A stretch of DNA of 64,000 bases, from positions 62,001 through 126,000 of the forward strand of contig CAKSUT010000006.1 of assembly GCA_934502885.1 (NCBI GenBank). Reading direction: 5' to 3'. The notes beneath the pieces were generated by a model that saw only the letters and a program-made list of their open reading frames with translations, was not told the origin of the DNA and did not search any database. The translations under genes were made by a program, and so were the position numbers. This DNA is from an uncultured Eubacteriales bacterium. GTDB lineage: Bacteria > Bacillota > Clostridia > Oscillospirales > CAG-382. Shown here in pieces: positions 16,083 through 24,520 of the stretch. The number at the start of each line of letters is the position of its first letter. The stretch's first letter is position 1.

Positions 16083-17177
16083 ATGAACGAACTCATAATG
16101 CGCAATATGCACTCTGCACAATATCTTTATGCCGCAAAAAAGAACTTCATCCGCGACAACGTGATTTCCGAATCGCACACAAAGGTCGTTATAGGTCATA
16201 TGTCCGATATCCACTCCGACATCAAACGCTTCGACAACGCTCTTAAGCTCTTTGAATACTTCGGTGCGGACTTTGTAATACACACCGGCGACACCGTCGA
16301 GTGGAATACCGACAGCAGATATCATTTCTTCCGCGACATGGTGAAGGAATACCACTTTCCCGTGTACAACTGCATAGGCAATCACGAAACCTTCTGCAAC
16401 GCTCACACCAACACAAACGCCTTTCTTCACCGTGAGTTCATCGACGGCACGCCCGGCATGGTGAGCGACGGCAGAAACGGCGGCTACTACTACGCCGACA
16501 ACGATAAATTTGCGCTCCGTCTCATTGCACTCAACGACTACGATTTTGAGTGCGAGAGCAACAATCCGCGCGACAAATACACGATACTTGAGCCGCAGTT
16601 AAAGTGGCTTGCCGAAACGCTTCGAGACGCCGCAGAAAAGAATCTCGGAGTCATAATCTTCTCTCACGAATCGGACGAGGTAATTCCTGCCGGCGCAAAT
16701 AATTTCGGTTTCTGCCAGGACTTCTCCCCTTATCCGTGGGGAATACCCAAGCCCCGCACGGCGCACCCCGTAACCGATATCGTAGATGCATTCCGTCACG
16801 GAAAGCCGGTGAAGGGTACATACACGTGGGAAACAACGGGAGCGACGGTGAAGGTTGACGAAAGCTTCTGCAAGAAGGGCGATTTCATCTGCTACTTAAG
16901 CGGTCACACCCACGGCGACTACGTCGGCTATATCCCCTCTCACCCCGACCAGCTCTCTATCGGTATGCCGTGTACCGGCTGTTTTCCCGAGGGTTATCAC
17001 AACATAGGCGAAGAGCTTTCCGACCTTACACGAATACCGAATACGGTGACGGAGGATCTCGTAAATTTCTACACTCTCGACCGTGACGCAAAGACAATAA
17101 ACATCGTCCGCTTCGGTGCGACGGTGAACTATGAGCTTAAGGAAAGAATCGCTCTCAGTCTGAAATACGGCATATAA
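16083..17177 (+). CDS. Cytoplasmic calcineurin-like metallophosphoesterase
   Basis: This 364-residue protein has the full set of metallophosphoesterase motifs: HMSDIHSD (DxH), HTGDTVEW (GDxx), CIGNHETF (GNHE), IIFSHESDE and SGHTHGDYVG (GHxH), which hold two divalent metals. ATG 16083 was chosen for AAAGGAACGG upstream. There is no signal peptide, so it should act in the cytoplasm. The region after GNHE (HREFIDGTPGMVSDGRNGG) and the loop FGFCQDFSPYPWGIPKP are family-specific inserts I do not recognise. The substrate is unknown. It is a single gene between the divergent feo promoter and the Nfn operon. Confidence 0.8.
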   Translation: MNELIMRNMHSAQYLYAAKKNFIRDNVISESHTKVVIGHMSDIHSDIKRFDNALKLFEYFGADFVIHTGDTVEWNTDSRYHFFRDMVKEYHFPVYNCIGNHETFCNAHTNTNAFLHREFIDGTPGMVSDGRNGGYYYADNDKFALRLIALNDYDFECESNNPRDKYTILEPQLKWLAETLRDAAEKNLGVIIFSHESDEVIPAGANNFGFCQDFSPYPWGIPKPRTAHPVTDIVDAFRHGKPVKGTYTWETTGATVKVDESFCKKGDFICYLSGHTHGDYVGYIPSHPDQLSIGMPCTGCFPEGYHNIGEELSDLTRIPNTVTEDLVNFYTLDRDAKTINIVRFGATVNYELKERIALSLKYGI

Positions 17178-17223
17178 TGTCTTTATTTCCTCACATTCAC
17201 TGCGCCGAATTTACACAAACCTG

Positions 17224-17252
17224 TTTACAAACCGGCGGAAATGATGTATAAT
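17224..17252 (+). promoter_or_regulatory. Sigma-A promoter of the Nfn genes
   Basis: TTTACA (17224-17229) and TATAAT (17247-17252) are 17 bp apart, 72 bp before the first start codon. Confidence 0.85.
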
Positions 17253-17324
17253 GATATGCGTAAGTCAAAACATCAAATAAGGTCGGAAGTAATAAAACTA
17301 TCCTTAAAGAAAGGAATGAACGCT

Positions 17325-18176
17325 ATGTACAGAATTGCTTCAAAGAAACCGTTAAACCCGACTGTCACGCAGATGGAAATAGAAGCTCCTCTCGTTGCCG
17401 CAAAGGCAAAGCCCGGACAGTTCATCATACTTCGAGTTGACGAAGAGGGCGAACGAATACCGCTTACCGTCGCCGGCTGCGACAAGGAAAAGGGCACTGT
17501 CAAGATAATATTCCAGATTGTCGGTGCCACAACCCTCAAGCTTAACGCAAAGAACGAAGGCGAATATTTACAGGACTTTGTCGGTCCTCTCGGCGTTGCG
17601 ACGCACACCGACGGAATAAAGAAGGTCTGTATAATAGGCGGCGGCGTGGGATGCGCCATTGCTATGCCGATAGCGGAGGAATTCCACGCACTCGGTGCGG
17701 AGGTAACGTCGATAATCGGCTTCAGAAACAAGGATCTTCTCATACTTGAGGACGAGTTTAAGGAGTATTCCGACGACCTCACGGTTATGACAGACGACGG
17801 TTCTTACGGTCGCCACGGAAACGTAACTCTTCCTCTCAAGGAGATGCTCGAGAGCGGCGAAAAGTTCGATATGATTATCACTATAGGTCCGCTTATAATG
17901 ATGAAATTCGTCGTTGAAACGGCTCGTCCTTTCGGTGTACCGGTAACGGTATCGATGAATCCCATAATGATTGACGGCACGGGTATGTGCGGCGGATGCA
18001 GACTCACGCTCACCGAGGACGGAAAGCGTGTTACAAAGTTTGCGTGCGTTGACGGTCCCGACTTCAACGGCTACGAGGTGGATTTCGACGAAGCGATGTC
18101 GAGAGGCAGAATGTACGCCGACTTTGAAAGACACGCTTACGAAGAGACCTGCAATCTTCTGAACAAAAAAGCCTGA
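17325..18176 (+). CDS. nfnA: NADH-dependent ferredoxin:NADP+ oxidoreductase, small subunit (NfnA-like)
   Basis: With the next gene this forms the electron-bifurcating transhydrogenase that couples NADH, NADPH and reduced ferredoxin. ATG 17325 fits AAGAAAGGA nine bases upstream and gives 283 residues, as in known NfnA. The FAD domain shows RIPLTVAGCD, the NAD domain VCIIGGGVGCAIAMPIAEEF, and the C-terminal 2Fe-2S motif MCGGCRLTL with a further Cys in FACVDGPDF. The same fold occurs in PyrK and in sulfide dehydrogenase beta subunits, but the adjacent large subunit makes Nfn the best call. Confidence 0.9.
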   Translation: MYRIASKKPLNPTVTQMEIEAPLVAAKAKPGQFIILRVDEEGERIPLTVAGCDKEKGTVKIIFQIVGATTLKLNAKNEGEYLQDFVGPLGVATHTDGIKKVCIIGGGVGCAIAMPIAEEFHALGAEVTSIIGFRNKDLLILEDEFKEYSDDLTVMTDDGSYGRHGNVTLPLKEMLESGEKFDMIITIGPLIMMKFVVETARPFGVPVTVSMNPIMIDGTGMCGGCRLTLTEDGKRVTKFACVDGPDFNGYEVDFDEAMSRGRMYADFERHAYEETCNLLNKKA

Positions 18177-18213
18177 AGCATCGGCTTAACGTCTAAAGAA
18201 AGGAATGAGAAGA

Positions 18214-19623
18214 ATGGCTATAAACCCCAAGAAACATGAAATGCCCACACAGGACGCCAAGGTCAGAGCGAGAAACTTCAAGGAAGTTGCACTCGGCTAC
18301 GACAAGGAAACCGCGGTCGCGGAGGCTGAACGCTGTCTGCACTGCAAGAACAGACCCTGCGTAGAGGCTTGCCCGGTTAACATAAACATTCCCGAATTTA
18401 TAGCGAAGATAAAGGAATCCGACTTTGAGGGAGCATACGATATAATCAACGAAACCTCGTCTCTCCCGGCAGTCTGCGGCAGAGTATGTCCCCAGGAGAC
18501 TCAGTGCGAATCGAAGTGTACTCTCGGCATAAAGTTTGAGCCGGTAGGCATAGGCAGACTCGAAAGATACGTTGCCGACTACCACAACGCAAACTGCAAG
18601 GAAGCACCAAAGGTTCCGGAACACAATTCCCACAAGGTAGCGGTAGTCGGTTCGGGTCCCTCCGGACTCACCTGCGCCGGCGACCTTGCTAAAAAGGGTT
18701 ACAAGGTATCGGTATTTGAAGCGCTCCACACAGCCGGCGGCGTTCTCGTTTACGGAATACCGGAGTTCAGACTTCCGAAGTCGATAGTTGCGAAAGAGGT
18801 TGAGACCTTAAAGCAGCTCGGCGTTGACGTTGAGACAAACGTTGTAATCGGAAAGACGCTCACCATTGACGAGCTTTTCGAGAGAGGCTATGAGGCGGTA
18901 TTTGTAGGTTCCGGCGCAGGACTTCCCAACTTCATGGGTATCCCCGGCGAGAGCCTCAAGGGCGTATACAGCGCAAACGAGTTCTTAACGAGAAGCAACC
19001 TCATGAAGGCATATCACGACGACCCCGTAACCCCCATAATGAAGGGCGGAAACGTTGCGGTAGTCGGCGGCGGAAACGTTGCAATGGACGCTGCAAGAAC
19101 GGCTCTGCGCCTCGGTGCGGACAAGGTGTACATAGTATACCGCCGCTCTATGGAGGAGCTTCCGGCAAGACGCGAGGAGGTCGAACACGCAGAGGAAGAG
19201 GGCATCGAGTTCAAGCTTCTCTGCAACCCCGTCGAGGTACTCGGCTATGAAAACCCTGACGACAAGCGTGATCCGAAGAACGGTTTTGTAACGGGTATCA
19301 AGTGCATCCGCATGGAGCTTGGCGAGCCTGACGAAAAGGGACGCCGCAGACCCATGCCGATCGAGGGCAGCGAGTTTGTTCTCGACGTTGACACGGTTGT
19401 CATCTCGATAGGTACCTCCCCCAATCCGCTTATCAAGTCCACGACAAAGGGACTCGAGGTCAACAAGCACGGCGGCATCATCGTAAACGAGGACGGTCTC
19501 ACGTCCCGTGAGGGTGTGTACGCCGGCGGCGACGCAGTAACGGGTGCGGCGACCGTTATCTCGGCAATGGGTGCAGGCAAGGTAGCAGCAAAGGCTATTG
19601 ACGAATACTTAAGCGGCAAATAA
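18214..19623 (+). CDS. nfnB: NADH-dependent ferredoxin:NADP+ oxidoreductase, large subunit (NfnB; GltD-like)
   Basis: The 469-residue product belongs to the glutamate synthase small-subunit-like flavoproteins. ATG 18214 is chosen over 18205 because of spacing to AAGAAAGGA. N-terminal Cys motifs CLHCKNRPCVEACP and CGRVCPQETQCESKC bind two 4Fe-4S clusters. The FAD site is VVGSGPSGLTCAGDL, the NADPH site VVGGGNVAMDAARTALRLGA, and the C-terminal FAD motif GVYAGGDAVTGAATVI. In Nfn this subunit carries the bifurcating FAD and meets NADPH and ferredoxin. The gene is 37 bp after nfnA with the same style of ribosome binding site and is followed by a strong terminator. Without the small subunit such a gene would often be labelled glutamate synthase, but no large GltB is nearby. 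Confidence 0.92.
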   Translation: MAINPKKHEMPTQDAKVRARNFKEVALGYDKETAVAEAERCLHCKNRPCVEACPVNINIPEFIAKIKESDFEGAYDIINETSSLPAVCGRVCPQETQCESKCTLGIKFEPVGIGRLERYVADYHNANCKEAPKVPEHNSHKVAVVGSGPSGLTCAGDLAKKGYKVSVFEALHTAGGVLVYGIPEFRLPKSIVAKEVETLKQLGVDVETNVVIGKTLTIDELFERGYEAVFVGSGAGLPNFMGIPGESLKGVYSANEFLTRSNLMKAYHDDPVTPIMKGGNVAVVGGGNVAMDAARTALRLGADKVYIVYRRSMEELPARREEVEHAEEEGIEFKLLCNPVEVLGYENPDDKRDPKNGFVTGIKCIRMELGEPDEKGRRRPMPIEGSEFVLDVDTVVISIGTSPNPLIKSTTKGLEVNKHGGIIVNEDGLTSREGVYAGGDAVTGAATVISAMGAGKVAAKAIDEYLSGK

Positions 19624-19639
19624 GCAACATAAAAATTTT

Positions 19640-19675
19640 GAGAGGCTCACTTTTCACGGTGAGCCTCTCTTTTTT
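19640..19675 (+). terminator. Intrinsic terminator of the Nfn operon
   Basis: An 11-bp stem GAGAGGCTCAC/GTGAGCCTCTC is followed by six T. Confidence 0.92.
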
Positions 19676-19684
19676 ACAGCTTAT

Positions 19685-19717
19685 AAAAACGTACTCACCT
19701 TTTCCGGGTGAGTACGT
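19685..19717 (-). terminator. Intrinsic terminator of the converging lipoprotein gene
   Basis: On the minus strand ACGTACTCACC/GGTGAGTACGT is followed by a T run, 15 bp after the lipoprotein stop codon. Confidence 0.88.
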
Positions 19718-19731
19718 CAGTTTGTGTTTTC

Positions 19732-20763
19732 TCAATCAAAGAGAAACGGGGTATCTGCGGTTCTCGTTTCGTCGGCATATATCGGGAAAGTGGGACGCTC
19801 TCCCCTGCCGTCGTAGGAAATGTACGCCGTTCCGACGTATCTTCCGTTGTAGACCTCAACCGCATAGTACGGCATTGTCTCGGGGATCATATCGCCTATT
19901 CTCACGCAGAAAAAGTCCTTCGTTGCGGAAAGCGAATCTATCTCGGTGAGATACTCCGTACCGTCCTCCTTGAAGTCGAACTTGCATACCGTGATATAGC
20001 TTCCCTCTTCGGGTACGATAATGCTCTCGAACTCATATGGGATAACGCCGTGATCCTCTCCGTCACCGTAGCCGCCGAAGTCGTACTCCTTATCGGGTTC
20101 GGGAACCGGACCTCTCGAGCCGTCGTAGTTTGTGTTGAGTATGCCGAGAAGCTTCTTCTCATCTCGGTCAACCATTGTGTAGAGAATAAGATTGTCGAGC
20201 GTATCACGGAACTCCTCCTCCGTGCATTCCTCGGAATAGAGGGAATAGGAGAAATCGTCGTAGCTCCACTCGGCAAGCTGACTCGAGTCGGACACCGAGA
20301 GCTTTACTCCCTCAACTCCGCAGACAGTAAGCGTCTCGGTTGAGTCGAAAGAAGTGTAGACACCGGATATGCCCTCGTCGGTCAGCATGGAAATTCTGTA
20401 GGTGTACACCGCCTCGTTAACAGAATTCATTCTTATCTCCGCAATACCCGTGTCTCCGATATAGTAAATATCGGTCACGAGGCAGTCGCCCGTCGGAAGA
20501 AAATTCACCGCAAAGCCTGCCTCTTTTGTAAAGTCGAGATTGTCCTTTGACTTAAGCGGATTCTTAAGCTGAACTCCTCCTGCGGAATTATCTTTTCTTT
20601 CATTCTCGGCATTTTCGCCGACCGTCGTTTCACCGCTTGCGTCACCGGACTCGACGGGATTCTTCTCACCGTTATCCGGGAGAGTTACAAAAGGCGTGCA
20701 GGACGTGAGAAGAGCCGCCGCAAGAAGAAGAGATAGTACCTTTGCCTTTGTCGTAATTTTCAT
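19732..20763 (-). CDS. Predicted lipoprotein of unknown function
   Basis: The product has 343 residues with a ribosome binding site GGAGGACGACAAT. A signal peptide with lipobox LLTSC (Cys22) predicts lipid anchoring on the outer face of the membrane. A Glu/Asn/Ser-rich linker (to about residue 75) precedes a mixed alpha/beta domain; I see no motif that names it. The C-terminal third is acidic with aromatic residues (KEYDFGGYGDGEDHG, PYYAVEVYNGRYVGTAYISY). No metal or catalytic signature was found. It follows the rplI cluster on the same strand after about 100 bp and may have its own promoter. Confidence 0.8.
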   Translation of the reverse strand: MKITTKAKVLSLLLAAALLTSCTPFVTLPDNGEKNPVESGDASGETTVGENAENERKDNSAGGVQLKNPLKSKDNLDFTKEAGFAVNFLPTGDCLVTDIYYIGDTGIAEIRMNSVNEAVYTYRISMLTDEGISGVYTSFDSTETLTVCGVEGVKLSVSDSSQLAEWSYDDFSYSLYSEECTEEEFRDTLDNLILYTMVDRDEKKLLGILNTNYDGSRGPVPEPDKEYDFGGYGDGEDHGVIPYEFESIIVPEEGSYITVCKFDFKEDGTEYLTEIDSLSATKDFFCVRIGDMIPETMPYYAVEVYNGRYVGTAYISYDGRGERPTFPIYADETRTADTPFLFD

Positions 20764-20860
20764 ATTGTCGTCCTCCGTTATGAATATGCGCAGTTACAAG
20801 TCTTGCGCTTTTCTTATGTTATAAGTCGTGAAAAGGTAGCGATTTGTTCCGTTTTGAACT

Positions 20861-21310
20861 TTATTCCTTATTTGCGACAACAACGTTGAGCTTGCCCGTA
20901 ACGTCGCTGAAAAGCTTGACGTCGAGAACGTATGTGCCGAATGCCTTGATCGAACCGTCGAGAGCAATCTTTCTCTTGTCAACCTCGATTCCGGACTGCG
21001 CAAGAAGAGCCTCGGCAATTTCCTTCGACGTAACGGAACCGTATATTCTGCCGTCCGCACCGGCGGTTGCATAGATTTTTACAACGATGCCCTCAAGCTT
21101 CTTTGCGTTCTCCTTTGCCGCTTTTCTGTCCTCTTCGATTCTGCGGAGTCTTGCCTCCTCCTTGCTCTTTACCTCGTTGAGTATCTGGCTTGTAGCCTCT
21201 GCGGCAAGCTTTTTGGGGAGAAGAAAGTTTCTTGCATATCCGTCGGATACGTTTACTATCTCGCCCTTTTTACCCTGTCCCTTTACGTCTGCCAAAAGAA
21301 GTACTTTCAT
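20861..21310 (-). CDS. rplI: 50S ribosomal protein L9
   Basis: L9 binds 23S rRNA near the L1 stalk and helps maintain frame. The 149-residue length is standard. The N-terminal domain shows VKGQGKKGEIVNVSDGYARN and FLLPKKLA; a long connecting helix (LRRIEEDRKAAKENAKKLEG) leads to the C-terminal domain with GRIYGSVTSKEIAEAL. It follows gdpP, the usual Bacillota order yybS-gdpP-rplI; dnaB, which often comes next, is not here. Confidence 0.97.
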   Translation of the reverse strand: MKVLLLADVKGQGKKGEIVNVSDGYARNFLLPKKLAAEATSQILNEVKSKEEARLRRIEEDRKAAKENAKKLEGIVVKIYATAGADGRIYGSVTSKEIAEALLAQSGIEVDKRKIALDGSIKAFGTYVLDVKLFSDVTGKLNVVVANKE

Positions 21311-21349
21311 TTCAATAAACCGTCCTTTCAGTATTGTCTGCGCTGTCGG

Positions 21350-23365
21350 TTATTTCACCGTTACAACGTCATTTTCCATATAGCCGTCAATTGCCTTGCA
21401 GAGCCTTGAGTAACCCTCATCTACCGTCATTTCCTTAAGCTGCGCGCCTGCCGCGTCGTAGTGACCGCCGCCGCCGAGAGCTTCGAGGATAAGCTGGACG
21501 TTTACCGTGCCGTTCGACCTTGCGGAAATATGCACGTCGTTTCCTATGGCGCACATTGTAAAGGTCGCACGGGTCTCGGCAATGGAAAGAAGTCTGTCCG
21601 CCGCCTTTGCAAGGAGTATCTTATCGGAGAAATTGCTCTCCCCGTAATACTTGGAGATAATGATGTCTTTGCCGTAATATTCGGCGTTTTTCTCGAACTC
21701 GGACTGCCGCTTGAACTCCGCAATATCGGTTTTGAAAAGCTCGCCCGCCGTCATGGGTTCCGCGCCCTCGCCTCTGAGGTAGAGAGCCGCGCCGAACGTT
21801 CTGACACCGGTGTTCTTCGAGAACTGCTTGGTATCGAGAATGAGTCCGGCAAACAGGAGATCCGCTTCTATCTGGGTGAGTGCGCCGGGTTCGCAGATCT
21901 GCTCAAGCATTTCGCACACAAGCTCCGACGCCGACGACGCCGACGGTTCGATGTAGGAAATCTTCGGAGTTATGGCGTATTCGCCGGTTTTTCTGTGGTG
22001 GTCGATTATGACGTTTACCGCCGCGTTGTCGAAAACGTCGCGCGCTTCAAACTGAACGGGGTTGTTTACGTCGCAGACGATGTTTATCGTGTCGGAGCGC
22101 ACCATATCCTGCGCCTCGAGAGCGTCCACGAACATATCGTTGTAGACGTCGCTCCCTCTCATCATCGCAAATATCGGCTTTAGGTTTGCGTCGTTTATGT
22201 TGACAACGATCTTAGGCTTTTTACCGGCAATCATCGCCATTTTCGCAACGCCGATGCACGACGCAATGCAGTCATGGTCGGCAAATCTGTGTCCCTGAAT
22301 TATAACGTTTCCGTCGGAGCGAAGAAGACGCATAAGCTCGGAGGCGATTATTCTCGAACGTATCTTTGTACGCTTCTGCACGCTCTTGAATCTTCCGCCG
22401 AAAATCTCCATGCCCTTTTCGTTTTTGAGCACCGCCTGGTCGCCGCCGCGCTGGAGAGCAAGGTCAAGAGCCTGGCTCGCCGCTTTCTCCTTTTCGGAGT
22501 AGCTTCCCATAATGTTGGCGACACCTATCGACGCCGTGAAAGGTATATCGATACCCTCTATGTGTATGCTTCTTATGCTGTCGAGTATCTCGAACTTCGA
22601 TGCGGTAAGAGCCTCAAGGTGGCGTTCCTCAAAGATGAAAAGGTACTTGTCCTTTTCCGACTCACGCATGATACCGCCGAGAGTGCCGCACCACTTATCG
22701 AGAACTCCGCCTATCATAGCAAGTGCGGTTCTGTACTTATCCTGCACGAACTGCATTGCCTCTGTGAAGTTGTCGATAACGACATACGCCACGATAACGC
22801 TGCTCATCTTAAGCTCGTTTTCGGCTTCGATAAGCTCGCTCTTGTCCTCGAAAATGAGTATGCTGTGACCGGCGCCGAGGTTTCCCATTTTGTGGGCGTC
22901 AACCTCGTATGTGCGTGTCCCTGCCGTGATGAGCATACTGCTGCCCGAACGCAGAGAGGCTATGGCGTCGTCGGTAAGCTCCGGCGAAATAATATCGCAA
23001 ACATTTTTGCCGTAGGCGTTGGGCTTTACGTCAACAAGCGCACTTGCGGCTTTGTTGTGCCATATTATCGCGCCGCCGTCCTCTACTATTACGACAGGCG
23101 ACGAAACGTTCATCACGAAGTCGAGAGTCATGCCCGAGAGAAGTCCCGAGTTTCCGACCCCTGCCGCCGCGGATTCCTTTCGGATTATCATCACGCACAC
23201 CACCGCATACGCAACCGTGAGAAAAAGTCCCACTCCGAACAAAACTTTGTCTCCGCTTATCGCACTAATCAGCGTGAAAGCGGCAAGCACGGCAATTGCG
23301 GCAACCATACCGCCCTTTGACGTGGCAAACGCAAAGCTTTTAAACACGCTTTTGAGCTTTTTCAT
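21350..23365 (-). CDS. gdpP: Cyclic-di-AMP phosphodiesterase GdpP
   Basis: GdpP hydrolyses c-di-AMP to pApA and so sets the level of a messenger that controls potassium and osmolyte transport. The 671-residue protein has two N-terminal membrane helices (to about residue 60), a PAS domain (about 80-165), a degenerate GGDEF domain (about 170-305) and a C-terminal DHH-DHHA1 phosphodiesterase. DHH motifs are GHRFADHDCIASCIG (the usual D-x-D is replaced by DHD), VCDVN, VIIDHHRKTG, and DHHA1 GGGGHYDAAGAQ. The order after yybS and before rplI is conserved in Bacillota and supports the assignment. Confidence 0.94.
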   Translation of the reverse strand: MKKLKSVFKSFAFATSKGGMVAAIAVLAAFTLISAISGDKVLFGVGLFLTVAYAVVCVMIIRKESAAAGVGNSGLLSGMTLDFVMNVSSPVVIVEDGGAIIWHNKAASALVDVKPNAYGKNVCDIISPELTDDAIASLRSGSSMLITAGTRTYEVDAHKMGNLGAGHSILIFEDKSELIEAENELKMSSVIVAYVVIDNFTEAMQFVQDKYRTALAMIGGVLDKWCGTLGGIMRESEKDKYLFIFEERHLEALTASKFEILDSIRSIHIEGIDIPFTASIGVANIMGSYSEKEKAASQALDLALQRGGDQAVLKNEKGMEIFGGRFKSVQKRTKIRSRIIASELMRLLRSDGNVIIQGHRFADHDCIASCIGVAKMAMIAGKKPKIVVNINDANLKPIFAMMRGSDVYNDMFVDALEAQDMVRSDTINIVCDVNNPVQFEARDVFDNAAVNVIIDHHRKTGEYAITPKISYIEPSASSASELVCEMLEQICEPGALTQIEADLLFAGLILDTKQFSKNTGVRTFGAALYLRGEGAEPMTAGELFKTDIAEFKRQSEFEKNAEYYGKDIIISKYYGESNFSDKILLAKAADRLLSIAETRATFTMCAIGNDVHISARSNGTVNVQLILEALGGGGHYDAAGAQLKEMTVDEGYSRLCKAIDGYMENDVVTVK

Positions 23366-23399
23366 GTGTGTCTCCCCTTAATGCCGCAAAAACGGCACT

Positions 23400-24500
23400 T
23401 TATTTATCTGCTTTTCCGCCGAAGCCGCCGCCGTATACTCTCATAGACGCAAGTCCTAATATAACGGCAGTCGGAACCGCGAGCGAATACGCCGCAAGAA
23501 TAAGACTTAAGAGTACTATTATCGGAATCGCCGCACCGCCGAGTCTCGGTTTCAGCAAGAAGTATGCGAATCTGTAGCCGAGAATTATAAAGGGCGGTGA
23601 AAGAGCTATCGCAAATTCGGCAGCGCAGACGCTCACCGCTATTCCCGCGCCGAAGAATGCTCCGAACGCAAGCACGGCGATTGCTGCAAGGTACGCCCAC
23701 TTAGTCGCCGGACTTACGGCAAACTCGCTGTCGTAACCGGGCTGCCTCGAGGTTATGCATATGTGTACGACGTTTCCGGCAATTTTTTTTGTAACGCTTT
23801 TCTCAAACTCCGGCACTTTCTTTATCTCAAGTATCGGCTTTAACGCAAAGGAGATGAAAAACGCCGTAAAGTAGTACATAACGTAAATAACCGCCGGTAC
23901 GAGAATAAGCGTTATTTTGAGTATATCGCCGCCGTAGGCCTTCGCCGCAGCGAGGAAATCCTCCGCACTCATACCGTAATTCTTCGCAAGCACGGCAAAG
24001 TCTTCACTCTCAGTGAACATCGTCATCACGGCGTTTATCTTTGCAAGGCAGTCGTTCCAAAGTGCCTCGAGAGTCGTGCCTGTCATCTTTGTGACATAGA
24101 GCACCGCAAGAACCGCCGACGCAGTAAACATCGCCGCACACACGAACGCCGTTATTCCGACGACCGTGCTTCTGTCAGTCCCCCGAAGAATTGCCGAGCC
24201 GACGCATATTCCGACAACCGCCGGCGTCGCCGCCGTTACCAAAGCACCTATTCCCGAGGTCGCCGCAAGGAAGAATCCCGGGATAACCGACACAAGCATT
24301 GCCGCCGGCGCCCAAAAGCCGTGTCCCTCGCCGACGAGTATTCCGAACGCAAGTCCTGCTACAATGACAATTATCGGGTCGAGAAGCGTCATAACCGCCG
24401 CAAATGCGCTCTGCGACAAGAGAATCGCACAGCACCTGAGAAGTGCCGCACCTACGCCGACCGAAATAAGCGCTGTGAGCTTTACCGTCTTGTTTTCCAA
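23400..24500 (-). CDS. yybS: YybS-like DUF2232 membrane protein
   Basis: This 366-residue integral membrane protein has about eight hydrophobic segments and starts at TTG 24500 behind GGAGATGATAAA. It matches the DUF2232/YybS family by position (directly upstream of gdpP) and by layout: Gly/Ala-rich N-terminal helices with FGILVGEGHGFWAP, a soluble loop (SEDFAVLAKNYGMSAEDFLA) and C-terminal helices ending in LASMRVYGGGFGGK. Its function is unknown. The link to gdpP suggests a part in c-di-AMP or envelope physiology, which is inference. Confidence 0.8.
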   Translation of the reverse strand: MENKTVKLTALISVGVGAALLRCCAILLSQSAFAAVMTLLDPIIVIVAGLAFGILVGEGHGFWAPAAMLVSVIPGFFLAATSGIGALVTAATPAVVGICVGSAILRGTDRSTVVGITAFVCAAMFTASAVLAVLYVTKMTGTTLEALWNDCLAKINAVMTMFTESEDFAVLAKNYGMSAEDFLAAAKAYGGDILKITLILVPAVIYVMYYFTAFFISFALKPILEIKKVPEFEKSVTKKIAGNVVHICITSRQPGYDSEFAVSPATKWAYLAAIAVLAFGAFFGAGIAVSVCAAEFAIALSPPFIILGYRFAYFLLKPRLGGAAIPIIVLLSLILAAYSLAVPTAVILGLASMRVYGGGFGGKADK

Positions 24501-24520
24501 TTTATCATCTCCGTTTGCTT

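Noticed and set aside
16062..16430. Minus-strand frame at the start of the metallophosphoesterase gene
   Set aside because: It covers the conserved DxH and GNHE coding region of the plus-strand gene and has no features of its own.
22274..23320. A 348-codon plus-strand frame opposite gdpP
   Set aside because: gdpP on the minus strand is clearly coding (PAS, DHH, DHHA1); the plus frame is a by-product of its codon usage.
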